Below, one piece after another: positions 1 to 12,976 of a stretch of DNA of 64,000 bases. A program made the translations under genes and the position numbers. Within the stretch, counting starts at the first letter, position 1. Each line of letters opens with the position of its first letter. The stretch comes from Isoetes taiwanensis (Eukaryota > Streptophyta > Lycopodiopsida > Isoetales > Isoetaceae), in NCBI GenBank assembly GCA_021234155.1, contig JAJEKV010000004.1, forward strand, positions 9,988,109 through 10,052,108, written 5' to 3'. The notes under the pieces are model-generated. The model was not told the origin of the DNA. It saw only the letters and a list, made by a program, of their open reading frames with translations, and ran no database searches.

Positions 1-270
1 GAAGGGCTCTACGAATGCCAGTTTTTTTAGAGCCACTTTTCTACTATAAAGGGCAGGGCAGTATCAGAGCATAAAATGAAGGGCCTTTATGGAAACACAT
101 ACCTATCCATCATCAAAGGATTCTTGTACCACTTTGTCTTGGGAAAACATTGTTGCTCTAAGAATCAGGCTGTCTGTCTGTTATCACTAAAAATTTCTTA
201 CTTATGTAGAGTGTTTCTATCATGCACCATGCATTGTCACTTTCAAGGCTCAAATCGGCCAAAAATATAT
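1..270. other. Non-coding flank of the first transposon
   Basis: I recognise no gene here. Short open frames carry no family signature. The last nine bases (262-270) are the left target-site duplication of the element that follows. Confidence 0.5.
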
Positions 271-986
271 GGGAAAAACTACAGAATATCCTTATGTTTT
301 GACATATTTTCCCACATGCCCTTAACTTTTCAAAAATTTATGTAATGCCCCTGGTCAACGTACAATATATTTTGTAGTTTTGATAATTGTTAAAATACCC
401 TTATGTTTTGACATAATTCCTCAAATGCCCTTATGTTTTCTTCAAATTCACAAAATACCCTTGATACGATCGTGGTAAATTTCGACCGGTGGCAAATATC
501 GATCCTTTACCGTATCGGAGCTTAAGAATCGATGATGGGTTAGCCGGGTTTGCAAGAATCGGATCCTTGTTCCAGTGGCTTCGTTACAAAAGGAATTGGC
601 TGATGCGCAATAAGTGTCCTGTTGCTGGTGCGAAATTAGAATCGGCTGATAAGCTCGAAATCAGAATCGTTGCTGCTGGTGCACCCTCTAGTCGAACTCT
701 GTGTCACTGAAAATTTACTGGTCTGTAGAGGATTATCGAAAAAGCAACCACCAAAAATTTGCTGGTCTGTAGCACCGAAAAAGTTTTTCTAGAAAAAGGC
801 GGGAGCGGATACGAACTGCTTGCACAAGGGCATTCAATAAAATACGCAAAAATACGAGGGCATCATGTGATATACGAAATTATACAAGGCCAAATACATT
901 GACCAGGGGCATTCCATAAATTTTTGAAAAGTTAGGGGTATGTGGGAAAATATGTCAAAACATAAGGGTATTCTGTAGTTTTTCCC
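271..986. mobile_element. Mutator-like MITE with 9-bp target duplication
   Basis: A 716-bp non-autonomous element. Its first ~92 bases (from GGGAAAAACTACAGAAT) are repeated in inverse orientation at about 895-986 with roughly five mismatches. It is flanked by a direct 9-mer, AAAATATAT, at 262-270 and 987-995. Long terminal inverted repeats plus a 9-bp duplication are the hallmark of Mutator-like elements. The centre (about 470-800) is less AT-rich than the arms and has an open frame at 489-710 with no recognised domain. It could be captured host DNA (Pack-MULE style), but that is inference. No transposase is encoded, so any movement would need a helper in trans. Confidence 0.85.
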
Positions 987-995
987 AAAATATAT

Positions 996-1369
996 TGACT
1001 AACTCCTTCCCATTATTGCACTTATCCATTTTTGGTTTGAACAGAATGAGCACAGAACATTAATATGAGACTGTTTACAGCTAAAGACAACATTCAAACA
1101 CAAGGAAGATCTATACAAAGATTATCGAAAAAGCCCATTAACTTACCCCGGTACTATGGACTACTATGGATATGCATGTAAATCAGTGGCAATAGAAATT
1201 CGTGGTCAAAGCCGTAGCAAGAAAAACACAGAGACAATATGGCTAGGTGAATTTGACAAGTTGCACAGTATGGAAACGCATTTTGGTGTCAGGGCGACTT
1301 TGAAACTTAGCCTATCTACTAGTAGTTAAACAAAAGAGGAGAGGACAACACTTCTAGTATTATATGACA
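996..1369. other. Non-coding stretch
   Basis: No gene recognised. A short GATTATCGAAAAAGC motif occurs both here (about 1119) and inside the MITE (about 731), suggesting related repeat material. Confidence 0.4.
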
Positions 1370-1741
1370 CTTGACACAACCATAATAGCACTTCTAGTAT
1401 TATATAATACATTATACAACCATGATATATGGCAACAAGGAGTATATGACACATGACAATGACACATGACGCAACCATGATGTATAGCAACACTTACTAG
1501 TAGTATATGACACTGACAATGACACATGACAATGACAAATGATACAAACATGATATATAGCAATACTTGTAGTAGTATATGACACATGACAATGACAAAT
1601 GACACAACCATGATATATAGCAATACTTGTAGTAGTATATGACACATGACAATGACAAATGACACAACCATGATATATAGCAATACTTGTAGTAGTATAT
1701 GACACATGACAATGATACGTGATACAACCATGACATATAGC
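1370..1741. repeat. 60-bp minisatellite
   Basis: Tandem array with a period of exactly 60 bp in its cleanest part: the blocks starting at 1561, 1621 and 1681 are near-identical. It is degenerate toward 1370. The unit carries ATGACACATGACAATGACA-type sub-repeats. Because the period is divisible by three, all three minus-strand frames stay open, producing overlapping repetitive open frames that are not genes. Confidence 0.9.
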
Positions 1742-4700
1742 TTGGGCGCAAAATTAATCAATTACTAATGTTAGATCTAAAATGTAAGAGCGTATCTAGC
1801 CAAACCAGACAACTCAATGCCTAGTTGTTTTTAACCCTTGCCAAAGCATTCTGGTGTGCCTTGTGCAAAACTTCACCCATATTGTCAAAATTCAACTGTT
1901 TACATTCCATCAACAATATGAATGCAAGTGACAACCTTAAAATTGAACAAACTAGTGAACACTACTGAGGTAAACCAATTCTAGAATCATAATATCATGC
2001 TATAAAACAATACTTACCAAAACAATACTAACCCTTCCCATACAATTTTCTAAGGTGTTTTATGACATCAAACTAACTATAGCCACATTGTCAAGCCCAC
2101 CGATCAGATATTTGAACTTCTTGGAATAGAACCACCAAAATACATTCATTCCATCCAAGAAGCCATGGATAATTTAGAAACAACATAAAGGATGCCAAAT
2201 AACCCATTGAAAAGAAAATACAAAGACAATATGCATATTTTATTTGATTGCTAAGAATATTGGTATTCATGGTTTTAATCAGCCTTCAATATACGGATGC
2301 CTAGTTTAAATATTCCTTTAACTAATAATTGTCTAGTAAATATTTTTCTCAATTATCTAACTTAATCAAATGCAAAACCGAATCTAAGCCTAAGTCCAAA
2401 CCTCCTGTTGCGCCTTTTTGCTAGTTATTTAGTTATGCGGGTTAGGGAACATATCTAAAATGGGCAGTCTTAAAAATTCGATGGTTGTTCTGGACCTGCC
2501 TCCATTGGTATTACCTGCGGCCTTCAGAAATGGGTCCGGGACGGCCTCAGGAAACCGGCTCCTCAAAGGTAAAAGCTTCTCAACTTCTCCTATTCATGCT
2601 CACAAAGCTTGCAATCGACATTTTGTAGTGATGTTTGGCTTAGAATTACATTTCCGGATTTTTTAATTCTTTATTCCCAAGGCAGACAATGGGAAACAAG
2701 ACACCATTTTTTGAAACTTAAAAACCTAGGAGCCAAGGCAGAGCTGGCTGAGCACAACTGCCTATTTCGCATTTTGGGTGTTTCAAATACTTATATTGTT
2801 CTATTTTATTTCAGACGCGTGGGAACGTGCTCCAGTAGAATTCAGTGGAGTGAGCACTTGATCTCAACTCAGTAAGCATTTTAAACATGTACTTAGAAAG
2901 CATAATATGCAGGCTGATATTCACAATTAATTGGTGGTGCTACTGTCCAATGCTCTAAGGAAATATAAACGGAGCTGGTAGAGAAACCCTTCATTGTTGA
3001 AGCATGGGATCTAATGTTCATACCCAAGCCTTATATCAACAAATTTAGCTGATAGATTTATGTAGATTATGCAATCAAAATGGAATATAAGGGTCAGTCT
3101 CCAGAAAGTACAGTGGCATGGGGGAAGAAGGTGGCTTGGCAAACAATAAGTTTGAATCCATGTATGGACCCATGTACAGTTGCAGTGAAGATTCCTCAAG
3201 CATGCTAAATTATCATCATTGACTGTACCTCATAGACAAGCCAAAATACTTTGAACTACAAAGCTAATGCCTCCTCCTTGATGTTGCATGATCTGACTCG
3301 AAGAGTGGTTGTACGCTATATCAATGATATTTCAGCGATCGACCAACTATTTAAATAAAATAGCATCACATGCTTCAGCATTTGCTTTAACTGAACACCG
3401 CTGCTTCCTTTCATATAAATTCTATCTGACATCGGGTTAGATATGACATGCTTGTGCTGCCAAATATTTGGCAAATTAAGGTCAAAGTTAGCCTTAACTA
3501 CTTCTTGGTTTATGCAACAAGTCACTTGCTGCATCACTTCTTAGTATCATCAGCATCTAGAACTATTTCACACTATAAACTATTTTGTATCATGTCTTCA
3601 ACATTTAAAAATTTATAGAGCTTGCACCTTAACAGTTATAGTGTTCTTCATAACCCTCCCTTTTAGTCTTCCCTTTGTGAAAGAAAGAAGCAACAAAACA
3701 ATTCCTAGAGACTTATAACTAGGATCCCAAAAAAGCCCATCTGCCTTGCTTAGATTTTACTAACCATTTGGAATCTATACCCGCTCGTCTTGCTTAGATT
3801 TATCTAACCATTTGGAATCGGTTTTAAGCACACCCACTCATCTTGCTTAGATTTATCTAACCATTTGGAATCGGTTTTAAGCACACAGGGCCCTTTGTTT
3901 TCTAGCATAAGGTTAATTATCTTCCCTTCATTCTGGTTATAATAGTTCTCTCCAACTTCAATAGATGCCATAGAGTACTAAGGGTTAAGTGCACAAATAA
4001 GACTTGGCTTTGTGAAAGCAAGTTCAGAGCTTGTTGGAAGAAGATGTGGCACAATTTGCGATAATCCATGAACCTAAACACTACTGTTAACAAGCAGGAA
4101 GATCTAACAAGCAGGAAAATGACGTAGTTCAGAGAATTCACTGAAGTAGAGTATGCATACCATTTATGCACAATCCTTCGAGATGGCTAACAGAGATATT
4201 TGACATTTAAAAAGACATGATAATCTATGTGCTTCCTTATAAATATATGCACATGACATCAAACGAATCATAGCAACCACTATTTTGTTGTTAGAGAAAA
4301 TGCAAGCCATCTGAAGTGCATGTTGGTCAGCATAAGGTTTGCCTATCTGAGGTGTCAATTTAACATAGTTAAATTATCCTCCATAGTCTCCCTTTAGTCT
4401 TCCCTCTGTATGCCCTTACATCTTTACTCTAACTAGGATCCCATGAGAAGGATCCCATGAGAAGCCGGCTGGACCAAAATAGATATTAGGTCAATAAATC
4501 TATTAGGTCAATAAGAGCGATGGACCAAAACAGATATCAGGTTAATAAGATTGGTAATATATTGCACAAAGAAATCATTAATTTCAAGGTTGATCAAGCT
4601 CCTACCAGGCTTATACTATGAGATTAGGTTCTGCACTGGGCCCAAGGGTTACTCCAGGAATATTAGTATAGTGAACAACATGAAAGCTTAGAATGAATTT

Positions 4701-4966
4701 GTTGTCTAGCTATGTCCATAGATGATGATCCACGTACATATGGTACATGTTTTAAAAGTATACGTTGAATGCAAATGCACAGAATTACTGTACACGCGAT
4801 ATATCAATATCTGTTTAATAAAAGAATGAAACAAATGTGGCTTTGTAGTGATGATGTGGAAAGTCATAATTCAAAGGTATAGGATGCGCCTGATGGGAAA
4901 TGAAATCCGACTTCCATTTTTGCACCAACAAAATTTAAACAAGCAACATTTGAATTGAACGTAAAT
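1742..4966. other. Intergenic region upstream of the nucleotidase gene
   Basis: About 3.2 kb without a recognisable gene, apart from the small tandem repeat at 3735-3890. Open frames at 2460-2875, 3316-3537 and 3917-4171 lack recognisable domains. The part nearest 4967 should hold the promoter and 5' leader of the nucleotidase gene, but I see no decisive TATA box. Confidence 0.5.
3735..3890. repeat. Three-copy tandem repeat, ~55 bp unit
   Basis: Three copies of a unit containing CTTGCTTAGATTTA(T)CTAACCATTTGGAATC. Copies two and three also share the following GGTTTTAAGCACAC. Non-coding. Confidence 0.85.
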
Positions 4967-7900
4967 ATGAGGGGAGGAGCTCTCAAGGGCGGGCTCCGTG
5001 GCCGTGCCGTATATCGAGAGAATACAAATGCTCCAAAAAATAATGCCGTAAGTATTATAGGTCATTTCCTTTGCTTCTCGTGCACGATCCATATGCGCAT
5101 AACTGGAGTAACACAATTCTTTTTAGAAGCCAAGCATATATTTAATTGAAACTGTCACAGATAATTTTACCCTGGGTTTTGTGCTTTGGACGTCGTTGTA
5201 TTTGCAGAGGAACTCATGCCCTGAATTCACAGCCCAAGGAGACACAATTGGAAGAAAATTTTCAGAATCAAGTCAAAAGGGAGATGGGCTTTTTCCTCCT
5301 TCTAATGAAGGCTCGCCAGCATCCACTCCTCGCAGTGGCTTTTCTACAAAAGCAGTAGATGTTTACTCTAAGAACATGTCTTCTGTTCCTGGTCCGAGAA
5401 CGTTTCGACAGTTCTCTTCCAATTTCCAGACCTTGAGTGCTATTGAGAAGTTTCTTGGCAAAGATATCACCACCACTCCTGAGACTCACCAAGATGCGGC
5501 TTTAAGATTAAGGGAGGAATTTGAGGCATCCTTAAAATATTTTGAAGCTGTTCCTAGAGCCCTAAAGGACATCCCAAAGCAGAACCCTCATGGTAGGTAT
5601 GTGAATTTCTTAATTTTGTGCTGGTTAATCTTTATCTGCTTTCCTTTTGGCACAGGGTGCTTACATTCTTCTATGCTAATTGGCGCAGGTATTTATGCTA
5701 ATCATAATTTAAGATTGGACAAGATAAAGGTTTATGGGTTTGATTATGATTACACACTGGCACATTATACGGAAAAACTTCAGGCTTTGATCTATGACCT
5801 TGCAAAAGAACGTCTTGTTAAGGAGGTTGGCTTCTTGTGTGTTTCAATAATACCACGGCTTTTTAACCTCTCGTTGTCCACTACTGAGTTATTTTTTTGA
5901 TTTATTTCCAATGCAGCAAAGGTACCCGGAGGCTTGTTTGACATTCACTTACGACCACGGATTTCCTATAAGAGGGTTGTACTATGACAAGAGAAAAGGC
6001 TATCTTTTAAAGCTTGATTTTTTTCATTCTGCTGAATTCTCATGTTGTTTCTATGGAAGACGCCGTGTAAGTGAACTTTGCTGCCTTCTATTCGTTTGAC
6101 TTGTTGGATTCTACCATGAAGAAACTCATGCTCAACAAATATGTTAAATATGTCATGTACTGATGCCATTACCAATATACCGTCCTTATGATCTGGATAT
6201 TTCATGACTGCGTAGATGAGCAGAGCCGAAGTTGAAAGTGCATATGGAGGAAAGCATATAGGGAAAAACGAACATATGAAAGACTTGATGCCACTGATGG
6301 ATCTTTTCTGCCTTAGTGAGGTAATCTTGCTTTTTGGCATTTTGCTTTTCATTTCAGATTGACAAGTATCCAACAAGCTGGAATGTGCATTTATTGGATG
6401 CAGGCATGTCTCATATCAGATGTGATCCAGCTCATGGTGGATGAAAAGCTTGAATTTGACCCTGCTTATGTTTTTGATGACGTCAATCGTTGTATTAATT
6501 GGGTTCATATGAGTGGCCTTTTGCACCAGACTATCCTGGCAAATCCCCAGGACTATTTGGTCAAAAATGTAACTGCCTATTTTCTTAAATGGTTGGGAGA
6601 AGGATTCATCACAGTAATTTGTTAATTGATCAGTTAAGCCAGTCAATTCAAGTTCTTGTGCAAAATGCATATTTATTCTGTCTAAATCATCGTTTCTTCC
6701 AGGAAGCATTGAAAATGTTTTTGAAAAGACTAAAAGAATATGGCAAGAAACTTTTTATATTAACGAACTCTCCTTTTGCATTTGTGGATGGTGGGATGAA
6801 ATACCTTTTCCAGGTTTGCCTAAATACCATTTTATAATTTTGTATTCAGGGATAGCATATCTTTGAGTTAGCAGACATAACATATCTTTGATTTAAAACT
6901 AAAGCACAATGTTTCAACTTGACTTTTAAAATTACCTAGGAGGAGGAAGCAACTGGAACATCATGGCGTGAAACTTTTGATGTAGTGATAGCACTCTCTG
7001 ATAAGCCCAACTTTTATATGTCCGAGCGGCCATTCAGGTTATCTACCATTCAGTTTGATATTTTATGGGCTTCTATGAAGTTGACCCAGACATTGTCTTT
7101 CATTTGGTTTGCAGGCATTATGATATTGAAACAGATAAGCTCGGCTTCAAAAGAGTTGAAAGTTTTGAACCTCACAAAGTTTACTACCATGGCAATGTGA
7201 AGACGTTTTTAGAGCTAACAAAGTGGAAGGCATCAGAGGTGGCATATTCTTTTCGAGTTTGAATTTGTGCCATGGGAAACTGTGGTCCTGTAGTTCTGAT
7301 GTTTACATAGAGTTATTTTATACAGTGCATATACTTCGGCGATCACCTGTTTAGTGATTTGAAGGGTCCTGCAAAGGCTGGCTGGAAAACTGGAGCTATC
7401 ATACGCGAGCTTGAGGTGTGTTAGATTTCTAAGACAAATACAATGTTAGATGCAGTTCACTATGTGATTGTTACTCGGTAAACATTCATGAGTTGTTGTG
7501 TTTTCCATGCTTATTTTCAGAGAGATATTAACATACAGAATGAAGACCAATATCGTATTCAGCAGGTATGCACCATTGGCATCTTAAGAGTTATCTTGGT
7601 ATGAGTTTTCTCATCTCATTGTATAATGGTGCAGGCAAAATATCATATGTTACAAGAATTGCTTAAGCAGTTTCATAGTTTGCCAGAGTCTAGGGAACGG
7701 GGAGAGGATGAAAAAGCTCTTTTAGATGCTTTACGGCAGGAGCGTCGGCAGGCTAGAATAGCGATGGTTCAAATGTTCAATTCATATTTTGGATCAACAT
7801 TCCTCACTGATACTGGAAAGGAATCTGCATTTGCTTATAATGTTCAACGATATGCTGACTTTTACACTAGTCGACTGGATAATCTTCTATCGTACACAAC

Positions 7901-8050
7901 CGAATCCTGGCTTTGCAGTCCTTTTGATGTGAAAATTCTTCCACATCATGTGAAGGTAATGATCTACGGTTTTTGTATCTTTGGCCACATTACCAAGATG
8001 CTGATATCTTCATTGTTTGGCAGGTTCCACCACCACACGTTTTTGATTGA
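4967..8050 (+). CDS. 5'-nucleotidase domain-containing protein (HAD superfamily, subfamily IG), 13 exons
   Basis: Exons: 4967-5047, 5208-5592, 5689-5825, 5917-6066, 6216-6320, 6404-6568, 6703-6813, 6940-7037, 7115-7238, 7326-7415, 7521-7565, 7635-7955, 8024-8050. They join in frame to about 612 aa. The family is the cytosolic purine 5'-nucleotidase / NT5DC group, phosphatases that act on nucleoside monophosphates or remain uncharacterised. Visible motifs: HAD nucleophile motif FDYDYTLAHY (Asp174 and Asp176), the loop LTNSP (about 361-365) followed by FVDGG, and the acidic motif YFGDHLFSD (about 455-463). The C-terminal TFLTDTGKESAFAY and ILPHHVKV are typical of plant homologues. All introns are GT-AG; most are short (about 70-160 bp). 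The donor after exon 3 (GTTGGC) is weak. The start ATG is the only one in exon 1 in this frame; an upstream exon cannot be excluded. The N-terminal ~130 aa are basic or Ser/Thr-rich, so an organelle presequence is possible. Confidence 0.9.
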
Positions 8051-10080
8051 GGAGTAGGATAATTCCATCTCCAATTCATCAGATTAGAGGTATATTGAGT
8101 TTGAAGAGTTGAGCATTGACGAACAACAAGACCTGGAATAAAACAAATGATAGGACAAAGTGGCCGGTCATGCGTCAGTAGTTCATGGGTACACCTGTAG
8201 TAAAACAAATGATAGGGCAAAGTGGCAGGTCATGTGTCAGCAGGTCATGTGTCAGTAGTTCAAGGCTAGAGAAGCAATTAGTTGGGTGCTTTGACTTTTT
8301 TTCAAATGCAAGCTTATAATATGTCAAATCTATGCAAGTGGGAAAAAGTCGCGTATGGCTCCAAATAGATACAGTTGCTAATCATAATTCTCATGAAATG
8401 GCCCAACCGACCGAGCACTAACAATTGAGTGTTCAGATGTAGAATGTGTAATTACTTATGATTATCAAGATTAGTTGGGAACAGGGGTGATATTATCCTA
8501 GAATATATGGTCGTCTAGGCAAGCACTGTACGTAAATCAACCCTTCTTTCTTCACACATCAAGTATGATGGAGCTATTGTCGATGTGGCATATGATGTCA
8601 GAGGTGCTAGTATCTAGTCCTCACCGTCTATGGCTTACTATTGCAGCGCAATGGAATACAATAAATAGATTAGTGAAACAAGGCAATTGGGCTAAGGGTG
8701 TTCCATCCATTGTGTATGCACTTTGTAGCACAGGATGGTCCGACTTTTAGCCAACATCCACCAAGGATGGTGAACCCAATCTTGTCGATTGGAAGAAACT
8801 TTTACCACGAAATTGTGACTAAGCCATCCATGCGCGGACTTTTCGCTCGAACCATTTTCCTGACTTGTCACCTTCAGTAGAACTTGAAGTCGATCTCTTT
8901 ACCTTGGAAGATGGATTCCTAACATAATAGAGCCAAACTCCTTGGTGGCTTTTTCCTTGGATCATATGGTCAACCATCTTGCTGCTGCTCAAAGCCTGCT
9001 CTATGTCAATAGTGATCCATGCACACCAGCTTAGGGGTGGACGTTTACTCATGTCCTCATCAAAATTGGACCTATCACAGACTATCAGGACTGTAGGCAT
9101 TCGATGCAACCACCTCCAACAATCTCGCATTGTTTGTCTCGAAAAATGAATTCGAACAGATAAACACCTCTGCTTGAATCCACCAAATCAATCCATGACT
9201 TCTCCAACCACCTAAGTATTCGATCAGAGGAGTCAATTCGTCCTTAGCTCTGTAAAATTCAACTCCTACACCACAATTCATCCTCGGCTCTTTACAATTG
9301 TATTTGCACTATATTTAGGCCATCTAGAAAAAGTGTAACTATTTTGGCAAATCACAATCAATTATAAATTCCAATACAAAAATCAGCAAATAGAGAAATA
9401 ACTCGGCAACGAATCTCAAGATTGAGATCAGATTGGCAATTCAAAACCCTAACGTACAACTGTTCATTGATTGCATGCCATTTTTCAAACATTTAAAACA
9501 AGATGCTTTTGCACAAGGGGTTGCCCGAGCGAGAAACAATCGCTTACTTATGGCAGAAGCAGAAGAAGCAGATCAATGATACCTTACCTACATTCACAGA
9601 GGAAGAACGGCTCATCGAGCATTCATATAATATCTAAAGTAAGTGTTTAAATAAATGGGATTACGTGATACAATCTCTTGATGACGTGGCCTTGAGAAAA
9701 TGAAATAAGAATAACAAAGGTCGGTGCAATGCAAATATATAAAAAAAAAAAGCATCGAAGAAGCTTTAACATCATACCATTTAAAAGCCACCAACATCAC
9801 ATGGTTCACAAAAGACATCTATACAAAGAGAAATGGGGTTTCTCCCAAAGCAAGAAGTTCGATCAGTGGCCAAGGAAACTTGGGTGTCTTTACTAAGGTG
9901 AAACTATGGGTTGATATTGGAAGGCGTGTTGGGCCTCCAACTTAAAATCCTATACATAAAAGCCAACTTAAAATCCTATACATAAAAGCTTTATCTTCGC
10001 TGGTCCAAAACCACAAAAGGGTAGTGAAAGGAGGAGGGAAGGGGGAGGGGAGTTCAAGTCACTGCTATTTCTCACAAGTT
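8051..10080. other. Intergenic, partly dispersed-repeat DNA
   Basis: No intact gene. It contains the 3' flank of the nucleotidase gene, a ~115-bp block shared with 22.1-22.6 kb, and a ~45-bp block (9291-9335) repeated at 31489-31533. A plus-strand frame around 8775-9110 is interrupted by stops and unrecognised. Confidence 0.45.
8998..9112. repeat. Dispersed repeat, related copies at 22092-22210 and 22386-22510
   Basis: The phrases CTATGTCAATAGTGATCCAT, GGTGGACGTTTACTCATGT and TTGGACCTATCACA recur in the same order in all three places, with moderate divergence. Probably non-coding retrotransposon sequence (LTR or leader); the family is unknown. Confidence 0.7.
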
Positions 10081-12976
10081 CTGGTCTTTCTTCATGATTT
10101 TCAAACACAAATCCACATACCTCAAAGAAAATACCAAAGAGGTGGAAATTCACCTGTCTGAATTAGTGTCATTCACCTATATCTTCACAGTTGTGGTCGC
10201 AACCATCAAAACTTCCACCCAAAACGTGGCATCAACATCACAATCATCACCACCATTATCCCCACCACTGCCGGAATACCCATTTTTTTCTAAAGCTCGA
10301 TTTTGGAGGATAGAGCTACAGTGGCCGGATTTGATGCAGACAGAAGGGGATGTGCTATAGCAACGTCAACAACATGTCAGTTGCATGTGTTCTTGACTGT
10401 GAACAAACCTAGAACTCCATGCAATCTGTTAGTTGGATGGGAGTATATTCAACTCTCCTGAGTATAGAAACTAAGTCAATGACATCATTCTTTTTTACTA
10501 TTACCTCTGAACATCCATTCAATATCTTCTAAGCATATTGCAGCTTCTCTACAAATCTCTACTATATATTTAGGATATTTTACAAATATTCCTGTTTTCT
10601 CACTTCCATCCCTAGGGATTGCCCCGGGGGCAACCCAAAAATACTCAATTCAAAAACACTAAGATCAGGCCCGCGGGCAACCCAAAAATACTCAATTCAA
10701 AAACACTAAGGTAAGGCCTGCACATGTAGAGAAAGTATATTTATTGTTGCCTTAATTTGCAAGTCCATTGCCTTGTCATACCTAAATAACTAAACAAAGA
10801 AATAACAAACAAATATGATGTTTTATCAGTTTTCTTGATGTGCAACTGGTCAGAAGAAACACTTGACCACTAATTTATACGTTGTTACAATGTAACTATT
10901 GAGCAATGATTTATGCATTGCCACAATGTTCAGTTAGTATGGAGCAGCTTAGGGTAAGTATTTGGATCATCTCTACCAGTGAAAGTAAGGTTATTAGTCT
11001 GGCTGAGGTTGATAACCAAAAATGCGTGACCAAGGTTGTGCGTTCGAGGCCAGATATTTGGCACGTAAGGCCAAGGACCGCTAAGCTGAGGCTTTAAATG
11101 CAAGGGGGAGTCACTCAGAAGAACCCCCCAAACCACGTGCGTAAACATGAAGGGGTTACTTTTGTGGGTTCGTAGTATGTATACCTACGGTACAATGTAC
11201 TTTTTTTTTTTGAATTCTTCGTACACTAACGGAGAGGGGTGCTCCGTGGTGGGGAACCGAACATGGTATGATACGGAGAGGGCTTAGTGATTTGGTAGCC
11301 TATTCGTAGAGGCATCAATCCGATTGCAACACTAAGATTACTAGTAATGTTTTTATTTTGTTCTACTCGTTTTTTTTCCTTGGATGGGATTACAAATTTG
11401 AAAACGATTTGGCTTCCTCTTGAGATTTTTTTCATCTTGTTTGGAGGATGGGTCCGCGAATCTTTGAAACGATTTGGCTGCCACAGGTTGCAGATGTACC
11501 AGCTGTCTATTGCTAGTTCTGTGTTGTTGTGGCTTACAAGATTCAATTCAAGCTTAATGATGAATGCAATTTTGCTCTAATTGTTCTAAAGGTACGTGCA
11601 AGTATCATGCTTACTACATTTAGGCATTAAGTATTAATCAGAAGAATTTGTGTTCATGAGTGATTATAATGATCTTCCATACATGATAGAAAACGGATGA
11701 TACGTATACATATTGGGGGTATATGTAATGTTCACAGAAGGTCGTATACGAGGGGTTTTTTAATTGATAAATGACGTATAAATTTGGGAGGGGGTATATG
11801 CATGCAAAATTTGAAAATCGTATGGTAGGGGTTTTTGATTAAAAAAGTGTCGTACATAGGGGTTTTTTTACAACCCTATGTACGCAGGTGGCATATCCCC
11901 TATAGGATAGGTGCACCCCCCGGGTTTAAATGCCAAATATCTGACCGAGGACGTATAGCCGAGGCCACGCATTTTTTGTTATCAGCCGATGGAAAGACTA
12001 ATAACTACCTTATCGGACTTATATGGGTGGAATAGTACTTGATAATTACTTATCATTACTCCTCCAGTACTGATAATTAATTATCAGCCTGCCCCAATAG
12101 TGATAACCAAAAAACAAGGACTCGCACTTTACACATAAGAGTCCGATAAGGAAACTCTACACCGTACATCATGGCAACTTAAAGATAAAATAGCAATGCA
12201 CTTGTGTAAGGGGTGGCTTTTGTGGCTCATATGAAAAAGGCGGAGAAAATTTGTTTTTGATCGTGAGTATCCCTCCACTTTATTACCATCTTTGAAAAAT
12301 AAATTACAACAATATCTTACAGTTGGACGCCTATATATCCTATCCATATTGGGTTGCGCCAAATGGACCATAGTGGACATGTATCAACAGAAAGTTCTAT
12401 TACGTCAGGGTCCAATCATTAATATAACCCGTAGCAACTCCCATCAAGAAATGACATCTAAAGCAGGGGTTTGAACCCTTGAGCAGAATGGGCAATCCAA
12501 GCCCGCGAAACTTTTTTACCTCGATTGTAAAAGTCTGCTTGATTAACTGAGTGGTTATCCCTATAAACACACCATGTGTGTATAAGAGGGACAACATCCT
12601 GGAACGAGGGTATTATGCTCTATTATAACAAGCGAGGGAGGCCCAAGTTTGTTATACTAGGGCATAACATCCGAGTTCTATGGTTTTATCTGCCTTAACA
12701 AACTAGGCCCGAGAGCTTTATGGTGTTTTTGTGGTGGTTTTATGGTGGTTTCCATAACAAGCTAGGTGTTTATGGCCCTTTGGCATAACAAACTGGGTGT
12801 TTATGCACTTTTCAACGTGTTATTGGTGGGTAACACCACTACAACCAACGGCTGTGATCTGATCTCAACTCTAAAACTTGAGGGCCAGGTTGTTAAGGTG
12901 TCGTTGGGTATACATATGTAATTTCAGATAATATAGTTGATCTTTCAATAACAAAAAACTAAAAGTAAGAAACATC
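10081..12976. repeat. Dispersed ~2-kb repeat, copy 1 (interrupted)
   Basis: Collinear with 31773-33838. Similarity starts at CTGGTCTTTCTTCATGATTT and ends at AAACATCTA. Copy 1 is longer because of an 823-bp insertion (11102-11924) and about 150 bp of extra sequence near 12322-12476. It contains a two-copy direct repeat (ACTCAATTCAAAAACACTAAG, about 10635-10715), a long imperfect palindrome split by the insertion, and TA-rich hairpins. A conserved open frame at the left end (10094-10360 here, 31732-32055 in the other copy) has no recognised domain. No transposase or polymerase is visible, so this is probably a non-autonomous element of unknown class. Confidence 0.85.
11102..11924. mobile_element. 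Mutator-like insertion inside repeat copy 1
   Basis: An 823-bp segment absent from the related copy. It is bounded by a perfect 9-bp direct repeat, TTTAAATGC (11093-11101 and 11925-11933). The second repeat copy has the single uninterrupted site at 32952-32960. The ends are G-rich and show degenerate inverted similarity, for example CCACGTGCGTA on the left against CCACCTGCGTA read from the right. The 9-bp duplication points to a Mutator-like element. The frame at 11347-11580 is unremarkable. Confidence 0.8.

Noticed and set aside
1360-1761. Three overlapping repetitive minus-strand ORFs
   Set aside because: They are the three frames of the 60-bp minisatellite.
12440-12490. tRNA T-arm-like GGGTTTGAACCC
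   Set aside because: No acceptor, D-arm or anticodon arm around it.
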